51,613 nucleotides of DNA from Thiobacillus sp. (lineage in GTDB: Bacteria; Pseudomonadota; Gammaproteobacteria; Burkholderiales; Thiobacillaceae), in assembly GCA_011391285.1 (NCBI GenBank), contig JAABQU010000299.1:1-51613 (forward strand), in the 5' to 3' direction. Every line of letters starts with the position of its first letter. The first letter of the stretch is position 1. A program made the position numbers and the translations under genes. The notes beneath the pieces are model-generated. The model was not told the origin of the DNA. It saw only the letters and a program-made list of their open reading frames with translations, and did no database searches. Positions 48,896-51,613 of the stretch are shown one piece after another.

Positions 48896-49671
48896 CCCCG
48901 GCGCTGCCGCACTGCCTCGAACACCGCCACCGCCAGCGCCGCCGATGCATTCAGCGACTCGATCCGGCCCGCCATCGGAATGTGGGCGCACAGCGTCGCC
49001 GCCCCGCACACCGCTGTCGACAAGCCTGCGCCTTCATTGCCGGCGATCAGGGCAAGCGGGCCATTGAGATCGAGCGCATAGAAGTCGCTGTCCTCGGCCA
49101 GGGCGAGTGCAACGCTGCGGCCCGCAAATCCATTCAGCCACGCCACGAGATCCCCACCCTGCTGCATCGGCAGCACGAACTGCGCGCCCTGCCCGCCGCG
49201 CAGCGCCTTGGGTGACCACGGGTCATGGCAGCCCTTCGACAGCACCGCCAGCGTGGCGCCGGCCGCCGCACCGGTACGCAGCATGGCACCGAGGTTGCCG
49301 GGGTCCTGGATGTCCTCCAGCACGATGACGAGCGGGGTGACATCGAGGGCAGGCGGAGAGAGCCAGGCTGCCTCCGCCAGCACGCCGGTGGGGGTGGCTA
49401 CGGGCACGAGTTCGGCGAACAACGCATCGGGCAGCACGATGGTCTTGGTGTGCGGGCAGCGCGCGGCAAATGGCGCCAGCCGGCCCGCCCCGAACGAGGC
49501 AGCACGCACCAGCGTATGTGGCTCGCCGCCCGCGCCAAGGTAGGCGGCCAGAAGATGCTCGCCGTCGAGCAGGGTCATGTGTGCCTCGCGTCGCGCGCGC
49601 GACGATTCAGCCAGCTTTTTCAGCCGCTTGAAAATCGGGTTGTCACGCGAGGTAATGGGCAGTTCAGCCAT
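48892..49671 (-). CDS. SpoU/TrmH-type RNA 2'-O-methyltransferase
   Basis: SAM-dependent methyltransferase of the knotted SPOUT fold, acting on rRNA or tRNA. It is 259 aa. An N-terminal substrate-binding region opens with ITSRDNPIFKRLKKL, followed by the SpoU motifs DPGNLGAMLRTGAAAGA, IAGNEGAGLS and IPMAGRIESLNASAALAVAVFE. RlmB and TrmH-type proteins are alternatives; the exact RNA target is not predicted. It converges with the GGDEF-EAL gene with overlapping stop codons. Confidence 0.9.
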   Translation of the reverse strand: MAELPITSRDNPIFKRLKKLAESSRARREAHMTLLDGEHLLAAYLGAGGEPHTLVRAASFGAGRLAPFAARCPHTKTIVLPDALFAELVPVATPTGVLAEAAWLSPPALDVTPLVIVLEDIQDPGNLGAMLRTGAAAGATLAVLSKGCHDPWSPKALRGGQGAQFVLPMQQGGDLVAWLNGFAGRSVALALAEDSDFYALDLNGPLALIAGNEGAGLSTAVCGAATLCAHIPMAGRIESLNASAALAVAVFEAVRQRRG

Positions 49672-49716
49672 GCCGGGATTATCCGCGATTCATCCGGTGC
49701 GGCGTAAACTTAACCC

Positions 49717-50676
49717 ATGCGCATCATCCTCATCACTCCCTATGGCCGCGAACACCGCAACGGCAACTGGCACACTGCCGCGCGCTGGGCGCGTTTCCTG
49801 CGTGAAGCGGGACACACGGTACGAACGCAGGTGGAATGGGACGGCCGCAGCGCCGACCTGATGCTGGCGCTGCATGCACGGCGCAGCTTTGCCTCGATCC
49901 ACGCCTTTGCCGAGCGCTTTCCGACCCGGCCGCTGCTGCTGGCGCTGACCGGCACCGATCTCTACCGCGATATCCACGAAGACCGCGACGCCCAGCAGGC
50001 GCTCGAACTCGCGCACCGGATCATCGTGCTGCAGGAACGCGGCCCCGACGAACTCGCCCCGCATCTGGCCGCCAAGACGCGCGTGATCTATCAGTCTGCG
50101 CCCGACATCGTCCGCCTGCCTTCGCCGAAAGACATCTTCGAAGTACTGGTGATCGGCCACCTGCGTGCTGAAAAAGACCCGTTCCGGGTGGCGCTGGCAA
50201 CCGCGCACCTGCCCGGGGATTCGAAAATCAAGGTCACGCATCTGGGCAGCGCCCTCTCCGAGGAAATGGCCAAGACGGCGGAACTGGCACAAAGCAAACT
50301 GCCGCGCTGGCACTGGGCCGGCGAGGTGCCTCACAAGGCGGTGCTGAAGCGGTTGGCGCGCGCGCACCTGATGGTCATCAGTTCGGTGATGGAAGGCGGC
50401 GCCAACGTCATCTGCGAAGCGCTGGCGGCCGGGGTGCCGGTGCTGGCCTCGCACATGTCCGGCAACATCGGCATGCTAGGCGAGGACTATCCTGGCTATT
50501 TCCCGGTGGGTGATGAGCGGCGGCTGGCCAAACTGCTGTCGATGGCCGAGAACGATCCCGATTTTTATGCCGATCTGCTTGCCCACGCCGGGCAGCGGCG
50601 GGCGTTGATGCGGCCGGAGCAGGAAGCCAGCCGCCTGCGGCAGGCAGTGGCGGAGTTCGAACAGGAAGCGGGATGA
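49717..50676 (+). CDS. senB: SenB-like selenosugar synthase / GT-B glycosyltransferase
   Basis: 319 aa glycosyltransferase fold (GT-B). Recognisable family segments are ITPYGREHRNGNWHTAARWARFL, LTGTDLYRDI at 78-86, VIGHLRAEKDPF at 146-157, and MEGGANVICEAL with an E-x7-E pair (Glu226, Glu234). These match the family now called SenB, the enzyme that forms a selenosugar from selenophosphate and a UDP-sugar in selenoneine synthesis. No senA (ergothioneine-synthase-like) or selD/senC is in the window, so the product of this enzyme here is not known. It starts 45 bases from the methyltransferase gene on the opposite strand and ends 12 bases before the TPR gene stop. Confidence 0.75.
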   Translation: MRIILITPYGREHRNGNWHTAARWARFLREAGHTVRTQVEWDGRSADLMLALHARRSFASIHAFAERFPTRPLLLALTGTDLYRDIHEDRDAQQALELAHRIIVLQERGPDELAPHLAAKTRVIYQSAPDIVRLPSPKDIFEVLVIGHLRAEKDPFRVALATAHLPGDSKIKVTHLGSALSEEMAKTAELAQSKLPRWHWAGEVPHKAVLKRLARAHLMVISSVMEGGANVICEALAAGVPVLASHMSGNIGMLGEDYPGYFPVGDERRLAKLLSMAENDPDFYADLLAHAGQRRALMRPEQEASRLRQAVAEFEQEAG

Positions 50677-50688
50677 CCGCTAAAAGCG

Positions 50689-51357
50689 TCAACCCTCCTC
50701 GAACAGTATCCCGAACATGCGCGCGCGTTCGGCCTGGCTCAGGCCGCGCAGCACGCGTACCGCCTTGCGCGCCACCCGCTCGTCGCGGGTGATCGAATAC
50801 TCGATCGCCAGGCTGCGCCAGACTTCGGCCAGTGCAGGATCGGTGGCCTGCAGCTTTTGCAGTGCCCGATTCACGCCTGCGTCGCCCTTCATCAGATAAA
50901 ACGTCAGTCCCAGATTATGCCAGGCCGGAATGTAGTCGGGATCCGCTTCCACTGCCGCGCGATACGCCTGCATCGCCTCGCGCGGGTGCCCGTTGTCGCG
51001 GTAGGCATTGCCCATATTGTTGAGGGCGAACACGTCATCGGGCGCCAGGCGCAGATTCTGCCGATACGCCGCGATCGCTTCAGCAAACCGGCCCAACTCC
51101 CCCAGCGCACGTCCCTGCACAAACCAGGGCAGCGGATTCTTCGCCTCGACGCGCGCCCACGCCTGCCCCCACGCCAGCAGGCCCGCCCAATCGGCGCGCT
51201 GTTCCAGCGCCTGCGCCTGCCGCACCCATTCGGCCTGCGGGCGCGCCGCCAGCGCAGCCTGATCGCCTGTCAAGCCAAAGGTCTGCGCACCGGCCGCAGC
51301 CAGTCCTGCGAACGCCAACGCAGGCAGCAGCAGAAACATTGGAAGGCGATTTCGCAT
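50689..51357 (-). CDS. TPR-repeat secreted or periplasmic protein
   Basis: 222 aa from the ATG at 51357. A signal peptide is evident (PMFLLLPALAFAGLAAAGAQ, about 6-26). Three to four tetratricopeptide repeats follow (PLPWFVQGRALGELGRFAEAIAAYRQNLRLAP, FALNNMGNAYRDNGHPREAMQAYRAAVEADP, and others). No other domain is seen, so it probably serves protein-protein contacts in the periplasm. It converges with senB and is divergent from ycaO. An upstream ATG at 51405 would add 16 residues but lacks support. Confidence 0.82.
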   Translation of the reverse strand: MRNRLPMFLLLPALAFAGLAAAGAQTFGLTGDQAALAARPQAEWVRQAQALEQRADWAGLLAWGQAWARVEAKNPLPWFVQGRALGELGRFAEAIAAYRQNLRLAPDDVFALNNMGNAYRDNGHPREAMQAYRAAVEADPDYIPAWHNLGLTFYLMKGDAGVNRALQKLQATDPALAEVWRSLAIEYSITRDERVARKAVRVLRGLSQAERARMFGILFEEG

Positions 51358-51469
51358 GGGTTTGGAAGGACAGTTTGCGGCGATGCAAAAGACAGGATCG
51401 TTCACGTTATTTTACGCCGCGCTTGACGCATCGCTTATCCTGTCGGGTCTTCTACCCCCCGCAGCCCCC

Positions 51470-51613
51470 ATGTCACCCCCCGAACATTTCATTCCCGGCA
51501 AGGACGCCTCGCTCGAAGCGTCGATCGCCACCCTGCAGTCCAAGCTCGAAGCCATCGGCTTTCACATCGAGGAGCGCTCCTGGCTCAACCCGGTGGAAGG
51601 CGTGTGGTCGGTG
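51470..51613 (+). CDS. ycaO: YcaO family protein, N-terminal part cut by the window end
   Basis: 48 codons from the ATG at 51470 are open to the end of the window. FIPGKDASLEASIATLQSKL and WLNPVEGVWSV match the start of Escherichia coli YcaO (FIPGKDAALEDSIARFQQKL, WLNPVPNVWSV) almost residue for residue. YcaO proteins bind ATP and activate amide backbones; E. coli YcaO affects S12 beta-methylthiolation with RimO. It is divergent from the TPR gene. The rest of the gene is outside the window. Confidence 0.85.
   Translation, partial: MSPPEHFIPGKDASLEASIATLQSKLEAIGFHIEERSWLNPVEGVWSV

Overview
The window reads as a chromosomal segment of a GC-rich betaproteobacterium. Its protein types and gene neighbourhoods resemble Thiobacillus-like or related Nitrosomonadales (an inference from gene content, not a database result). 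Coding density is high, nearly all genes are full length, and no insertion sequence, CRISPR array, rRNA or intact tRNA was seen. The accessory or unusual material is an extracellular-electron-transfer gene pair, a decayed EAL-domain remnant beside a truncated gene, and a selenosugar-synthase-like gene near the right edge.

Layout, left to right. 1-6293: a serine D,D-carboxypeptidase (dacC type), a dicarboxylate/amino-acid symporter, pyrD, alanine dehydrogenase, and two overlapping histidine-phosphatase-fold genes (gpmA plus a relative). 6416-13639: a cytochrome cbb3 oxidase cluster (ccoN-O-Q-P, ccoG, fixH), two small membrane proteins and a convergent hemN, i.e. high-affinity oxygen respiration and oxygen-independent haem synthesis. 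13718-21147: an unknown one-span protein, ppc and purL. 21211-24113: a small Cys-rich protein, an orphan phosphonate-type binding protein with a Tat-like leader, a bifunctional NAD(P)HX repair enzyme that has lost its C-terminus, and an EAL-domain remnant. 24163-32479 (all minus strand): galU, ligA, zipA, ftsB, eno, kdsA, pyrG, with several translationally coupled junctions. 32566-39591 (minus strand): a complete System I cytochrome c maturation operon, ccmA-B-C-D-E-F-G-H-I.

40074-43228 (plus strand, divergent from ccm): a decaheme c-type cytochrome of the MtrA/MtoA/PioA/DmsE type followed by an MtrB/PioB-type outer-membrane beta-barrel, closed by a strong bidirectional terminator. No outer-surface multihaem partner (MtrC/OmcA type) follows. 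The two-gene form is the one associated with electron uptake such as Fe(II) oxidation in other bacteria. 43433-46562: divergent ppsA and its regulator ppsR. 46853-51613: a membrane GGDEF-EAL protein with both catalytic motifs intact, a SpoU-type RNA methyltransferase, a SenB-like glycosyltransferase, a TPR lipoprotein-like or secreted protein, and the first 48 codons of a YcaO protein.

Functional logic: the ccm operon supplies covalent haem attachment for the ten haems of the decaheme cytochrome and for CcoO and CcoP. Electrons entering through the outer-membrane conduit could therefore reach the cbb3 oxidase through periplasmic carriers encoded elsewhere. hemN supports haem synthesis under the same low-oxygen conditions. 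ppc, ppsA/ppsR, eno, gpmA and galU form a gluconeogenic and anaplerotic set typical of a lithoautotrophic or organic-acid lifestyle. Start codons were chosen by eye from Shine-Dalgarno-like sequence, operon overlap and family length.
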